Positions 16,843 to 26,300 are shown, numbered from the stretch's first letter. The stretch: DNA of 51,727 nt from Paludibacteraceae bacterium (GCA_017480285.1 JAFVAX010000031.1:1-51727); one strand, 5' to 3'. A program made the numbers and translations. The notes: generated by a model from the letters alone, not told the origin.

Positions 16843-16964
16843 CCTCATCCTGCACGTTTACGATGCGAATACTTGGAGCAACTCGTTTCAGCATCTATCC
16901 CCTCATGCTGAACTTGTTTCAGCATCTCAGCCCCTATTAGATTCTGACCTGCGTCAGAATGAGG
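16843..16964. repeat. Palindromic element cluster (long-loop, B, inverted A)
   Basis: A long-loop variant at 16843-16895 has interior sequence resembling 15062-15140. A simple B-type follows at 16901-16926 and an inverted A-type with a CTGC loop at 16940-16964. Confidence 0.87.
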
Positions 16965-16987
16965 ATTTACAATTTCTTTGTGCACTT

Positions 16988-17081
16988 CGGTGGCATTTTT
17001 GCCACCGCAACCAACCTCCAACAGCGAAGCGATTCAACCTCCAACAGCGAAGCCGTCTAACTTCCAACAGCGCAGCGGTCT
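16988..17081. repeat. Hairpin followed by three 23-bp tandem repeats
   Basis: A perfect CGGTGGCA-TTTT-TGCCACCG hairpin (16988-17007) precedes three 23-bp units at 17013, 17036 and 17059 (core CCAACAGCGAAGC). The array ends 3 bp before the stop of the minus-strand helicase gene. With 16717-16964 it makes the 369-bp gene-free stretch almost entirely repeats. There are no spacers, so it is not CRISPR. Confidence 0.8.
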
Positions 17082-17084
17082 AAT

Positions 17085-18479
17085 CTACTCTATGTTTGGG
17101 TAATTGACAAGATATAGTTTCTCAGAAGCGCGCGTCAGGGCAGTATAGAGCCAACGGTAATAGTCTTTCCCGAGCATATCATCGTTAATCATCCCCTGAT
17201 CGACAAAAACGCGTTTCCACTGACCGCCTTGTGCCTTATGACAGGTAACAGCATACGCATGTTTGGCTTGCAAAGCATTAAAATACCGGTTCTCTCGAAG
17301 CATCTTCCACTGTTCCTTTTTTGATTTAAGTTCAGGATAGTCTTCCAATATCCGCTCAAGCAAAGTTTGTTGCATTTGATATACTCCTTCCTGACTATCA
17401 GCAAGCAGAGTGTCAAGCCAAAGCAGCGTGTCTATCTCCCATTCGTAGTCAACCGACAGAAGGCTCACCTCGGCAAACTGAAAACCGTACAACTCATGCT
17501 GATGGCGCACGCGCTTAACTTCAAAAATATCTCCATTAGCAAGAAAATCAATGCCATCGTATTGACGGGTTGCAAAATAGTTGTTTCTTACAACCATCAA
17601 GCGGTCGCCATTTGTAAGCAAATCTTCCTTATAGAGCACCCGCGCACGAATGGCTTGATTATACAAGGTCATTCTTTTGTTCGTGCGAGTGATAATCATT
17701 GTATCTTCCACACCCACTTCACGATAAGCACGGTCTATCTCCTCCGACAAATCCATTCCGTTAAGTGCAACAACATCTTTATAAACCTTTATATAAGGTA
17801 TAGAAAAACAATTGTTGTCGCACAAAAGTTGCCGAATGTTTGTAGCGTTCGACAAGATACCACTTTCAAGTGCCTGCCTTGCAACCTCTGTCAGAACATG
17901 CTCTGTTACCTGAAGTCCGTATCCTCTAAGGTAATCTGCATTAAGCGCAGCACTATCCGTTTGACCGACAGGTGGCAACTGTGCGTCATCACCGACAAAG
18001 ACAGCCAAACAATCCGTTCCGGAATAAATATATTGAAGCAAATCATCTAACAGACAACCTGTTCCGAACTGACTATACTCCCGCTGATTGCTTATCATTG
18101 AGGCTTCGTCAACAATAAAAAGCGTATGTTGAAAATTGTTTGTAGCGATTCCAAAAGACTCTTCACCCAAGCGTGCTTGGCGGTATATCTGCTTATGGAT
18201 GGTATGGGCATTCTCGCCTGCGTGAGAAGCAAGCACCTTAGCCGCGCGTCCTGTCGGAGCAAGCAGAACGACTTGACGGTCAAGTTGTCGGAGTGTTTTA
18301 ACGAGAGCCGCCACTACACTTGTTTTGCCCGTTCCGGCATAACCACGCAAAAGGAAAAGCGGTTTGTCGACAGCGGGATTGAGCATAAACACCGCAAGTT
18401 TGTCCAACAACTCCTTTTGCCCTTCATTTGGCTGAAAAGGCAAAAAAGAAGCAATCATATCCGACAACACTTTTTCCAT
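17085..18479 (-). CDS. RecD-like superfamily 1 DNA helicase/ATPase
   Basis: A 464-residue ATP-dependent helicase of the RecD/UvrD_C_2 type. Walker A is LRGYAGTGKTS (residues 44-54), Walker B LFIVDEASMIS near 125, a further helicase motif VGDDAQLPPVG near 185, and the C-terminal motifs AVTCHKAQGGQW and WLYTALTRASEKLYLVNY. No nuclease domain is evident. Stand-alone RecD-like ATPases of this size are common in Bacteroidota and are presumed to act in DNA repair or recombination. There is no promoter in the short gap to the SRP RNA gene upstream on the same strand, so some expression may come from read-through. Confidence 0.88.
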   Translation of the reverse strand: MEKVLSDMIASFLPFQPNEGQKELLDKLAVFMLNPAVDKPLFLLRGYAGTGKTSVVAALVKTLRQLDRQVVLLAPTGRAAKVLASHAGENAHTIHKQIYRQARLGEESFGIATNNFQHTLFIVDEASMISNQREYSQFGTGCLLDDLLQYIYSGTDCLAVFVGDDAQLPPVGQTDSAALNADYLRGYGLQVTEHVLTEVARQALESGILSNATNIRQLLCDNNCFSIPYIKVYKDVVALNGMDLSEEIDRAYREVGVEDTMIITRTNKRMTLYNQAIRARVLYKEDLLTNGDRLMVVRNNYFATRQYDGIDFLANGDIFEVKRVRHQHELYGFQFAEVSLLSVDYEWEIDTLLWLDTLLADSQEGVYQMQQTLLERILEDYPELKSKKEQWKMLRENRYFNALQAKHAYAVTCHKAQGGQWKRVFVDQGMINDDMLGKDYYRWLYTALTRASEKLYLVNYPNIE

Positions 18480-18526
18480 CTTAACACGCTAATCAACAAT
18501 ATGTTCCATATACAAACAAAAAAAAA

Positions 18527-18623
18527 GGGTAAGCGTACTATATCGCACCGCTACAACCTCCTACCCTTGCTTCGGTCAAGACCTGGGGGAATTCAGAGGG
18601 AGCTGGTCGTATAGGACTTACCC
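18527..18623 (-). ncRNA. ffs: Signal recognition particle RNA (small bacterial type)
   Basis: A 97-nt RNA whose ends pair (5' GGGTAAG with 3' CTTACCC) and which is followed on the minus strand by a run of T residues. The middle holds the SRP domain IV pattern CCCCAGGTCTTGACCGAAGC then AAGGGTAGG. GAAGCA is the conserved Ffh-binding segment, and the apical loop would be CUUG rather than the GGAA of E. coli. A complete promoter lies directly upstream. It would bind Ffh and target nascent membrane proteins to the Sec system. Confidence 0.87.
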
Positions 18624-18628
18624 AAATG

Positions 18629-18660
18629 CAAAGGTACGACTTTTTTCTTAATTTTACAAA
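18629..18660 (-). promoter_or_regulatory. Promoter of the SRP RNA gene
   Basis: Minus strand TTTG (18657-18660), 20 bp, TACCTTTG (18629-18636). The expected start falls at the paired 5' end of the RNA. Confidence 0.85.
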
Positions 18661-18714
18661 TTTTTTAAGAAAAAAGTATAAAAATCATATTTTTTTTGAA
18701 AAAATATCATAAAG

Positions 18715-18746
18715 TTTGCGAAAAAAACATTTTTTTTGTATATTTG
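18715..18746 (+). promoter_or_regulatory. Promoter of tRNA-Ser and probably exbB
   Basis: TTTG (18715-18718), 20 bp, TATATTTG (18739-18746), about 50 bp ahead of the tRNA. No second promoter lies between the tRNA and exbB, which begins 38 bp after it. Confidence 0.82.
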
Positions 18747-18796
18747 CAAGCAGTTTGCGCTAAAAAGTAGCAAAAAGCTTGAAATAATGCAGTTTT

Positions 18797-18884
18797 GGAG
18801 AGATGCTCGAGTGGCTTAAGAGGCACGCCTGGAAAGCGTGTAAACTTCAAAAGGGTTTCCGGGGTTCGAATCCCCGTCTCTCCG
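18797..18884 (+). tRNA. tRNA-Ser (anticodon GGA)
   Basis: An 88-nt class II tRNA. The acceptor stem GGAGAGA pairs with TCTCTCC, the discriminator is G, the anticodon loop CTGGAAA gives GGA, there is a long variable arm, and the T arm is CGGGGTTCGAATCCCCG. The 3' CCA is not encoded (CAA follows). It reads UCC/UCU. Confidence 0.96.
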
Positions 18885-18921
18885 CAAAGTAAAATAAATA
18901 ATAATCAAAAAACTTGTGAAC

Positions 18922-19737
18922 ATGAAAAAAGTTTTTATGGCACTGACAGTTGCCGCTATGTTGCTTTTGACAAGTAACACTGTTGTATTTGCACAAGATG
19001 CAGCTACAGAAGAAGCTGCTGTTGCAGAACAGGTTGAAGAACCACAACCCGCTGTTGAAGAAGTTGCCCCCGCTGCTGAAGAAGAAGCCGGTGGTCTTGT
19101 TGCTTTCCACAAAACTCTCAAGACTTATTTTATCCAAGGTGGTGCAGGCTTTATGGCCGCTACTTGCCTCTGCTTGGTTTTCGGTTTGGCTCTCTGTATT
19201 GAGCGTATTATTTATTTAAGCCTTTCAAAGACAAACACCAAGGCTCTGCTTAAGAACGTTGAAGATGCACTTCAACAAGGCGGTATCGAAAAGGCTCTTG
19301 AAGTATGCCGTAACACTCGCGGTCCGGTAGCCTCGATTTTCTATCAGGGTCTGCTCCGTTACGACGAAGGCATTGATGTTGTAGAGAAAACCGTTGCATC
19401 ATACGGTGGTGTTCAACTCGGTCTTTTGGAGAAGAACCTCTCTTGGATCACCCTGTTTATCTCAATTGCTCCGTCTCTCGGTTTCTTGGGAACAATCATC
19501 GGTATGATTCAGGCATTCGATAAGATCCAACAAGTAGGTGATATCTCGGCTACCGTTGTTGCCGGTGGTATCAAAGTTGCTCTTTTGACAACCTTGCTCG
19601 GTTTGATTATCGCTATCATACTTCAATTGTTCTACAACTATATCCTCTCTATTATCGAAGGTTTGGTAAACGAGATGGAAGACTCCTCTATTTCACTTCT
19701 TGACCTTGTAGTTCGCTACGACGCAAAAAAGAAATAA
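18922..19737 (+). CDS. exbB: ExbB/TolQ/MotA-family proton channel protein
   Basis: The inner-membrane motor subunit that, with ExbD, uses the proton-motive force to drive TonB-dependent uptake or envelope integrity. I take the ATG at 18922 (271 residues) rather than an in-frame GTG six bases earlier. A signal-like N-terminus (to VVFAQD) is followed by about 35 Ala/Glu/Pro-rich residues, an extension typical of Bacteroidota ExbB. Three transmembrane helices follow; the conserved channel region is WITLFISIAPSLGFLGTIIG (from about 176) with VAGGIKVALLTTLLGLIIAI. tRNA-Ser is 38 bp upstream and probably shares the transcript. Downstream are a membrane protein and two exbD genes. Confidence 0.93.
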   Translation: MKKVFMALTVAAMLLLTSNTVVFAQDAATEEAAVAEQVEEPQPAVEEVAPAAEEEAGGLVAFHKTLKTYFIQGGAGFMAATCLCLVFGLALCIERIIYLSLSKTNTKALLKNVEDALQQGGIEKALEVCRNTRGPVASIFYQGLLRYDEGIDVVEKTVASYGGVQLGLLEKNLSWITLFISIAPSLGFLGTIIGMIQAFDKIQQVGDISATVVAGGIKVALLTTLLGLIIAIILQLFYNYILSIIEGLVNEMEDSSISLLDLVVRYDAKKK

Positions 19738-19739
19738 AT

Positions 19740-19796
19740 CAGTGATAAGTGAAAAGTCGTAAGTGAAAAGTGAATAAAATCACTGCTTATAACTCA
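19740..19796. repeat. AAGTGAAAAGT short repeats in the exbB downstream gap
   Basis: The motif AAGTGAAAAGT occurs twice (19747-19773), flanked by inverted CAGTGAT/ATCACTG arms (19740-19746 and 19779-19785). It is a loose hairpin of intergenic low-complexity sequence, not a clear terminator. Confidence 0.5.
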
Positions 19797-19825
19797 AAAC
19801 TTGAAACTTATAACACGAAACGAAT

Positions 19826-20308
19826 ATGAAAAATTATGCTTTAATATCAAAAATAACCCTTTGGTGTTTGATGGCTGTGGGCATTATCGTATCGGTTATG
19901 TTCTTCTTCGTTGGTGGCTACGAGGCTGAGACGATGGAAGTGGCAGGCGATGTGCTTCAAACTCCCGCCAACACCAATGCTTTCCTTGTTTGGGGTTATA
20001 TATTGTTTGCCGCAACAATAGTGGCAACATTATATGGCGTGTGCGTGGGTCTTATTCAAGGTTTCAAGAAAGACCCCAAAAAGACGACACGCGGTCTGCT
20101 CTTTGCAGGAGTATTCTTCATTATACTGATTGTTTGCTGGGTACTCGGCAGTCCTGCTGAAGTTCGTATACTCGGCTATGAGGGTGATGGTAATGTTGGC
20201 GTTTGGGCACAGATGTCAGATGCCGTTCTTTACGCTATTTATGTACTTCTCTGCGCATTTATTGCGGTAGTTATCTGGGGCGCAGTATATACCAGACTTC
20301 GTAAATAA
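19826..20308 (+). CDS. Conserved integral membrane protein of the exbBD locus
   Basis: A 160-residue protein with four predicted transmembrane helices (about 9-30, 52-76, 88-107 and 127-155). Loops include GYEAETMEVAGDVLQTPANT and LGSPAEVRILGYEGDGNVG on the periplasmic side. I recognise no characterised family, but proteins of this form recur between exbB and exbD in Bacteroidota. The conserved placement suggests an accessory or scaffold part of the ExbBD motor. It is separated from exbB by 88 bp of short repeats and from exbD by 15 bp. Function is inferred from context only. Confidence 0.75.
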   Translation: MKNYALISKITLWCLMAVGIIVSVMFFFVGGYEAETMEVAGDVLQTPANTNAFLVWGYILFAATIVATLYGVCVGLIQGFKKDPKKTTRGLLFAGVFFIILIVCWVLGSPAEVRILGYEGDGNVGVWAQMSDAVLYAIYVLLCAFIAVVIWGAVYTRLRK

Positions 20309-20323
20309 TAAACAACTACAATT

Positions 20324-20908
20324 ATGGCAAAGAAAGTTCCGCAGATAAACGCCAGCAGTATGGCAGACATCAGTTTCCTGCTGTTGATATTCTTCTTGGT
20401 AACGACCTCTATGGATGTCAACCAAGGTTTGGCGCGTCGTTTGCCGGCTCCTGTGCCACCCGACCAGAAAATTGAAGACTTGGAGAAGAAAATCCACGAC
20501 AGAGACTTGCTCCGTGTGAAAATCAACTCTATCAATCAGTTGTTTGTTCAGGGTCAGGAGATGGATGTGAAACAACTGCGCGCAAAAGCCAAGGAGTTTA
20601 TTGAAAATCCGAACAACGATCCCAACCTCCCCGAGCGTTTTACAGAAGAGATACAAGGCTTGGGGGCGGTAACCTATACGAAAAACCACGTCATTTCCGT
20701 GCAGAACGATGTCGATACCAAGTATCAGGCATATCTTGATGTACAGAACGAACTCGTTGCCGCCTACAATGAACTGCGCGATGAGTACGCTCATAGCAAG
20801 TTTGGCAAAGCATACAACGAACTTGACGAAGACGAACAGAAACTTGTGCAGAAAGTATATCCGCAGAAGATTTCCGAGGCAGAACCTAAAAATTATGGAG
20901 GACTATAA
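20324..20908 (+). CDS. exbD: ExbD/TolR-family protein, first copy
   Basis: A 194-residue bitopic membrane protein, the proton-carrying partner of ExbB. The single transmembrane helix SMADISFLLLIFFLVTTSM (residues 13-31) has the essential Asp15. The periplasmic part begins with a Pro-rich stretch and is helical and charged, longer than in E. coli ExbD, as is usual here. Two non-identical exbD genes follow exbB, so the motor may contain a heteromeric ExbD pair. The stop is 2 bp before the next gene's ATG. Confidence 0.93.
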   Translation: MAKKVPQINASSMADISFLLLIFFLVTTSMDVNQGLARRLPAPVPPDQKIEDLEKKIHDRDLLRVKINSINQLFVQGQEMDVKQLRAKAKEFIENPNNDPNLPERFTEEIQGLGAVTYTKNHVISVQNDVDTKYQAYLDVQNELVAAYNELRDEYAHSKFGKAYNELDEDEQKLVQKVYPQKISEAEPKNYGGL

Positions 20909-20910
20909 CT

Positions 20911-21381
20911 ATGGCAAAAATCAGACGTTCAGAAAAACGCGAGATGCCGGCTTTGAACACATCTTCATTGCCTGATATCATCTTCATGCTGTTGTTCTTC
21001 TTCATGACAGTTACTTCAATGAAAGAGGTAACATATAAGGTTAGTTTCCAAGTTCCGCAGGCAACCGAGCTTACCAAACTTGAGAAGAAATCGCTTGTTC
21101 GCTACATCTATGTAGGTACACCGCGTGAGGAGTTCCGCAAACAGTACGGTCAGGAGACCCGTATCCAACTTGACGATGCTTTTGCAGAAGTGGCAGATAT
21201 TGGTCTTTATGTTCAGCGCGAGAACGAAGAGATGGCTGAAAATGAACGCGGTCTTATGACAATCTCTATAAAAGCCGATGCTGAGACACGCATGGGTATA
21301 ATAGGAGAAATCAAACAGAACTTGCGTAACGCCAACGCTCTGCGTATCAACTACGCAGCCGTTCAACGCACAAACTTCTAA
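20911..21381 (+). CDS. exbD: ExbD/TolR-family protein, second copy
   Basis: A 156-residue paralogue of the preceding gene. The transmembrane helix is SSLPDIIFMLLFFFMTVTSM (residues 17-36) with the channel Asp21. The periplasmic domain (TELTKLEKKSLVRYIYVGTP onward) is a compact ExbD fold ending in LRINYAAVQRTNF. It begins 2 bp after the first exbD, so translation is probably coupled. A long hairpin terminator ends the operon 14 bp downstream. Confidence 0.93.
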   Translation: MAKIRRSEKREMPALNTSSLPDIIFMLLFFFMTVTSMKEVTYKVSFQVPQATELTKLEKKSLVRYIYVGTPREEFRKQYGQETRIQLDDAFAEVADIGLYVQRENEEMAENERGLMTISIKADAETRMGIIGEIKQNLRNANALRINYAAVQRTNF

Positions 21382-21394
21382 ACATACTATCCGG

Positions 21395-21471
21395 CTCCAA
21401 CATATCCGGCGGATTGATAACTGACATCACACTCAATCATAAACCGCCAAATATGTTGGAGTTGTTTTTTT
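21395..21471 (+). terminator. Terminator of the exbB-exbD operon
   Basis: Outer stem CTCCAACATAT (21395-21405)/ATATGTTGGAG (21451-21461) with an inner GGCGG/CCGCC stem, followed by TTGTTTTTTT. Confidence 0.9.
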
Positions 21472-21553
21472 ATTTTACCGCAGACACCTAAAAGACGAGA
21501 ATTTCATACTGACACTATAAGAGAAAAAGTTCGAAACAAAAACTTTTTACCCT

Positions 21554-22621
21554 ATGAAAAATTTTACATTTTTCCTAACCACACTATTTCTAATTGCTTT
21601 AACTTCTTGCACGCAGAAAGCCAATGTTCTTGTAAAAGGCACTATTGACGATGGCGATCTTGAAGGCAAAGAATTAGTAATCAACATAAAGAACAACAAC
21701 GAAACCGGACAACTCAAAGGTACAGTCAAAAACCACCATTTTGAGATATGCGGGCATATTGACGAGCCTCAATGGACAGTAGTACGCTGGGAAATAGCCC
21801 CGCCATTCCTTGTTATTTTAGAAGCAGGTACTGTCAGTATAGACATCAAACTAACCGATGGAGAACCTGAGATACGAGTAGGTGGAACTGAAAGTAATAA
21901 TATCTTACAGCAATTTACCGACCGCGAGAAAGAGTTTGAAACAGCATTAGAAGCAGAAACAGAGCTGAGTGAAGACGAACTTTTCGATAAGTATCGCGAG
22001 TTTGTAAAAGGTGAAATAATCCCGCAAATAAACACTCTCGGAGGTAAATGCTTGTTTAGCAACTATTTCTATCTTTTTACACTACCCGACTTGGATGAAA
22101 TCTTTGGCAGTATGACCGACAAAACCCTGCAAGACGAACGCATCAAGCGCATTCATACGGCATACGAACTGCAGAAAGCCACAGCAGAAGGCGAGACTTA
22201 CACTGACTTCTCCGCTAAAACACCCGAGGGAACGACACTCACTCTGTCTGAAATTGTTGGAAGGAAGGAGTTTGTACTTGTAGACTTCTGGGCATCGTGG
22301 TGCGGTCCGTGCCGTGCAAGTATGCCACAAATGAAGCAACTATACGATAAATATGGTGAATATCTTGACATCTTAGGTGTTTCGTTAGACAACGACAAAG
22401 ACGCATGGACGGGTGCTATCAAGTCATTAGACCTACCGTGGAAACATATTAGCGACCTTAAGGGTTGGGACTCAGAACCTGCCAAGAAATACGGCGTTCG
22501 CTCTATTCCCTGCACGGTGCTTATCAATTCGAAAGGTACGATTTTAGGCAGAAACCTCTCACACGAAAAAATTGCCGAAATCATTGAACAAACCCTCAAT
22601 CCGTTGGAAGAAGAAAGTTAA
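21554..22621 (+). CDS. TlpA-like thioredoxin lipoprotein with DUF4369-type N-terminus
   Basis: A 355-residue envelope lipoprotein. The signal ends in the lipobox LTSC with acylated C19. Residues 22-115 are a beta-rich domain like DUF4369. A helical segment follows (about 120-212), then a TlpA/AhpC-type thioredoxin domain from about 216. The redox motif is WCGPC (249-253), preceded by FVLVDFWAS, and the cis-Pro region is VRSIPCTVLIN. Such proteins reduce periplasmic disulfides, often fed by DsbD, and a DsbD-like protein is encoded at 30506. No clear promoter was seen, but a strong terminator just upstream makes it a separate transcript. Confidence 0.9.
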   Translation: MKNFTFFLTTLFLIALTSCTQKANVLVKGTIDDGDLEGKELVINIKNNNETGQLKGTVKNHHFEICGHIDEPQWTVVRWEIAPPFLVILEAGTVSIDIKLTDGEPEIRVGGTESNNILQQFTDREKEFETALEAETELSEDELFDKYREFVKGEIIPQINTLGGKCLFSNYFYLFTLPDLDEIFGSMTDKTLQDERIKRIHTAYELQKATAEGETYTDFSAKTPEGTTLTLSEIVGRKEFVLVDFWASWCGPCRASMPQMKQLYDKYGEYLDILGVSLDNDKDAWTGAIKSLDLPWKHISDLKGWDSEPAKKYGVRSIPCTVLINSKGTILGRNLSHEKIAEIIEQTLNPLEEES

Positions 22622-22658
22622 TTACTAAAAAACATCTAATTTCTCATTCCGTAGTATT

Positions 22659-22805
22659 CCTCATTCTGACGAAGGTCAGAATCTAAAAGCCTCATTCTGA
22701 CGAAGGTCAGAATCTAATAGGGGCTGAGATGCTGAAACAAGTTCAGTATGAGGGGTGATATGCTGAAACAAGTTGCTTCGCATCGGCAAGCTGTGCAGCA
22801 TGAGG
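22659..22805. repeat. Palindromic element cluster (A, A, inverted B, inverted long-loop)
   Basis: Identical A-type elements at 22659-22683 and 22690-22714, B-type at 22728-22753 in the opposite orientation, and a long-loop variant at 22757-22805. On the minus strand the interior of the last contains GCTTGCCGATGCGAAGCAAC, almost the same as the segment nested at 15031-15051. Confidence 0.9.
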
Positions 22806-22858
22806 ATTTATATAGTCGCCTTGCAGAATAAGGTTAATTCTACCATAAATATCATTAA

Positions 22859-22955
22859 GACCGAAATTTTTCAATCAATCGAAGAATTTTGGTCTAATTT
22901 TTTCAACGCATTGAAAGAATTTGGCTTAATTTTTTCAATTAAATGAAAAAAATCG
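22859..22955. repeat. Three 32-33-bp tandem units, each a small hairpin
   Basis: Units at 22859-22891, 22892-22923 and 22924-22955 share the frame (T)AATTTTTTCAA-n-TTGAAAGAATTTG. The arms TTTTTCAA and TTGAAAGAA can pair in each. They lie in the 695-bp gap ahead of the giant LRR gene. Transcribed or protein-binding function is unknown. Confidence 0.65.
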
Positions 22956-23043
22956 CTGAAAATTTGTTTTTTACAGAATTTTGTTGTACTTTGGTGTATA
23001 TGTTGGAATTTTGCTTATAGTTTCAACATCTAAAATAGTTAGA

Positions 23044-23086
23044 AAAAAGTTGGGTTGCATTGATTTTGCAATTCAACTTTTTCTTG
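23044..23086. terminator. Strong hairpin, probable terminator
   Basis: AAAAAGTTGGGTTGCA pairs with TGCAATTCAACTTTTT (16 pairs including two G-U) around TGATTT, ending in TTTTTCTTG. No gene lies between it and the thioredoxin gene 420 bp upstream. It may insulate the promoter at 23159 or end an unseen small RNA. Confidence 0.7.
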
Positions 23087-23158
23087 TTTTACCCATTATA
23101 AACATATTAAAAAGAAGTTGATTATATAAAAATTATTCAAAAAAAAAGCACAAATTTT

Positions 23159-23223
23159 ACAAAATAACAATTATTTACAAGAAAATAACAATTATAATTG
23201 AATTAAAAGCATTATCTTTGCAA
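23159..23223 (+). promoter_or_regulatory. Promoter with two tandem dyad operators, LRR gene 2
   Basis: Cores AAAATAACAATTAT at 23161-23174 and 23182-23195, 21 bp apart, then TATCTTTG at 23213-23220. It aligns without gaps to 13739-13803. The leader to the ATG at 23317 is about 90 nt. Confidence 0.8.
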
Positions 23224-23316
23224 TGTAAAATAATGTGCTGAATTTGACTATAATTTCAGTGTTAAAACGGCATACTGAGAAAATAAGGAAATTTATTAAC
23301 CAAAACATTTTTTATT

Positions 23317-26300
23317 ATGAAAAGACGATTTATTTTTTCCATGATTCTGCTTTTTGCGGTGGCATTTTTGTCGCAAGTGATGGCAGAGATAGTGGTGGAG
23401 AACACCTTTGGCAAGAGTGGCTATTGGGGCATAACCCATGATGATGCCACCGGATACTACACTCTCGTTATCGGTGGTCAGGACATTCCCGACTATTCAG
23501 AGGGCAAAGCACCGTGGTATAGCTGGCATAGTGTCGTTCAGCGACTTAAGTTATACGAACGGGTAACAGTCATTGGTCGTAACGCCTTTTATGGCTTCGA
23601 GTATTTGGAATTAATCAATGATGGGCAACCTTTGGAGTCTGTTACAAAAATCAAACCTTACGCTTTCGAGAAATGCGCAAGACTGCGGATAGCAGAGTTC
23701 CCGAAGGTTACGGAAATCGGCTCCGGTGCTTTTAGAAGTTGTGGCAATCTGCTTCTTGCTTCCTTCCCGAAGGCAGAAGAAGTAGGCAATGAGGCATTTT
23801 TCTATACAGGCAGTTGGAAAGGCGAGATGAGTATTGACCTGAGCAGTGTGAAGAAAATCGGCACGGAAGGTATCTCCAATGTCAATCTTTTCCACCAAAG
23901 AGAGCAAGGCTATCCTGCTCCGGCTCCATCTCTTTACTTCCCCTCCACGCCACCCGATCTTGAGGAAGGATCTAATGGTATGTACTTTCCGGTATTTTAC
24001 ATAACACCTCCTTCGCACCAGCACGATATAGTGGTTATAGTGCCTTATGGCAGTTTGAAAAACTATGCAGGCTACTACAACAAAGAGAATAAAAACTGGA
24101 ATATGGAAATAGGCGACTATTTTGTTGGTGCAGTAAGACAAGGTTCTTCACATCGTGCCGTAGGTAATATTCTTCAAGGCGGGCCTTTATATACAAACGG
24201 CAATGTAAGGAACGGCTATTATTACTACGGAACCCCATATGACCCTGCTCAAAGCTCTAATTATACATCAAGAGAGATGACCATTTGCTTTTACGGTCAG
24301 CTTAAACTTTATACACATTCAAAAAACGGTTTAGGTTTCGACTATTGGAGAAGTTCAATCGATGACTTCGCTCCAAATTATGTAAATTTCAAGAATGTAA
24401 CCTCCATAGGCAAATTGGATTTTTTCAGTAAGCCAAAAAGCACAATGCGCAAATCTATTAAGGCTATCTATTTGCCCCCCACTCTCACAAAGATAGACGA
24501 AAAGGCTTTTAAGGGTCAAATCAGCCTAAAAGGCATATACAGTGCAACGGGCGAGGCTGTCAATGTAGAAATAGGTGATTACGCTTTTGATGAGTGCACA
24601 AATCTTGCGACTATTGACTCAAAGATCAATATAACCCAATACGGTAAGTATTCGTTCAGCGAGACAGGCTTTAAGGAAGTTTACATTTCCGACAATATAA
24701 CCGAACTGCCCGCAGGTGTTTTCTACCGTTGTCCCAATCTTACACAGATTCATTTAGGAAAGAATATCAAGACTATTCAGGAAAATGCATTTGGTTATTT
24801 GACTGTTCCACAATACGATGCCATCCATGTCTTTGTAAATTCATCTGCACCTGAAACGCCCGGAGGCTGGGGACCTTTCCGCCCTATAATCACCCCCGAC
24901 ATGACAGGTCAGTATAGTAAAGCAAAACTGCATGTAAGTTCCGAGTATGCACAGAGTTACAGAAGCAAATACCCTTGGAACCGTTTTACTTTTGTTGAGG
25001 ACATCCATTTCCCGATAAGTGGCGACGGTTGGGAGATAACAAGTTACGGTACTCTTATAATAAGCAAAATGCCGACATATAGTCAAGCTTCACAATTGAA
25101 ATGGTATCCATATTATTCTTACATCAACGATTTGCAGATTAAAGAAGGCGTAACGGAGATTCCCGATAACTATTTCAATTTTGTGAACTGCTTTAAGGAG
25201 TTTAGAAGTATTAATCTTCCCACCTCCTTGAAGCGCATTGGCAAAAATGCTTTCACAAACCAACAGCAATTAGAAAATCTGGTTATATCAGGCAATGGTT
25301 TGGTAATTGACGATTATGCGTTTTCCGGTGTACGAGTTACTAATGTGATGAGTATGACAGGTGTGAAAAGCATTGGCTCAAGGGCGTTCTATGGCGACTT
25401 CAGCAAGCTATTAATTGCAATAGAGACACCTCCCACAGTTGCAGAAGATGCCTTCAGGAAAAATGATTCCGGCATTATACCAACACAAATCGCTATCTTC
25501 GGAACAGATGATATCTTTATGAGATACTTCACCGCTGATGTATGGAGAGACTTCGACTACAGCCTCTACAACCTTGACTTGAGCGAGCACGGACTGCTTG
25601 TAGCCAAGGGAGAATACGGATCCTCCGGCGACTGGTACTTGTGGTCTGACGGATTGCTACAACTAAACGCAGGCCAAGCAGTAAATGTTTATCTGCCTTC
25701 GGCTTTAACAGACGACCAAAAGAAAATGGTAAGACACATAGAGATATTTAATGTCGATCCTGAAGGTATTCTTTCGTCAATATCTGCATCTGCTTACCCC
25801 AATATCGAGACAATACAAATTCCTGAAGACATAAAAAAGATAAACGGTCTGCAAAGCCTTACAAAACTAAAGACTATCAATCTTGAAAATGTAGAGAAGA
25901 TTGCAGGTTCTACTTTCAACAACTGTACATCGCTTGAAGAGGTTGACCTTAGTTCGTTGACGAGTACCATTGAAGCCAACACCTTTGAGGGTTGCTCAAG
26001 TCTGAAAACGATAACTATGCCACAGAATGAAGTTGTTGTTCTCAACGCTGCCTTTAAGAATTGTACTTCTTTGGAGACTATTGATTTGAGCAATGCTAAG
26101 TTTATGACAGCCGATCCTAATGCTTCCACCACACCCGATCCGACCGGTGCTCCGGGGTCAGCATATAACATTTCAGAGAACATCTTTGAAGGTTGCACAA
26201 GCCTCAAGTCAGTAAGCGTTGACGCAAAGACCATTCCTGCCGGCACTTTCAACGGCTGTACCGCTCTTGAGGAAGTAACGCTCGGTGATAACGTCAAACT

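Noticed and set aside
17013..17081. Three 23-bp tandem units as a possible CRISPR array
   Set aside because: Units abut without spacers and no cas genes are near.
18795..18977. Small open frame reading through tRNA-Ser into exbB
   Set aside because: It overlaps a clear tRNA and the exbB start in another frame and has no protein-like sequence.
22859..22955. 32-bp repeat units as a CRISPR array
   Set aside because: The period is that of the repeat itself, units are diverged, and there are no unique spacers.
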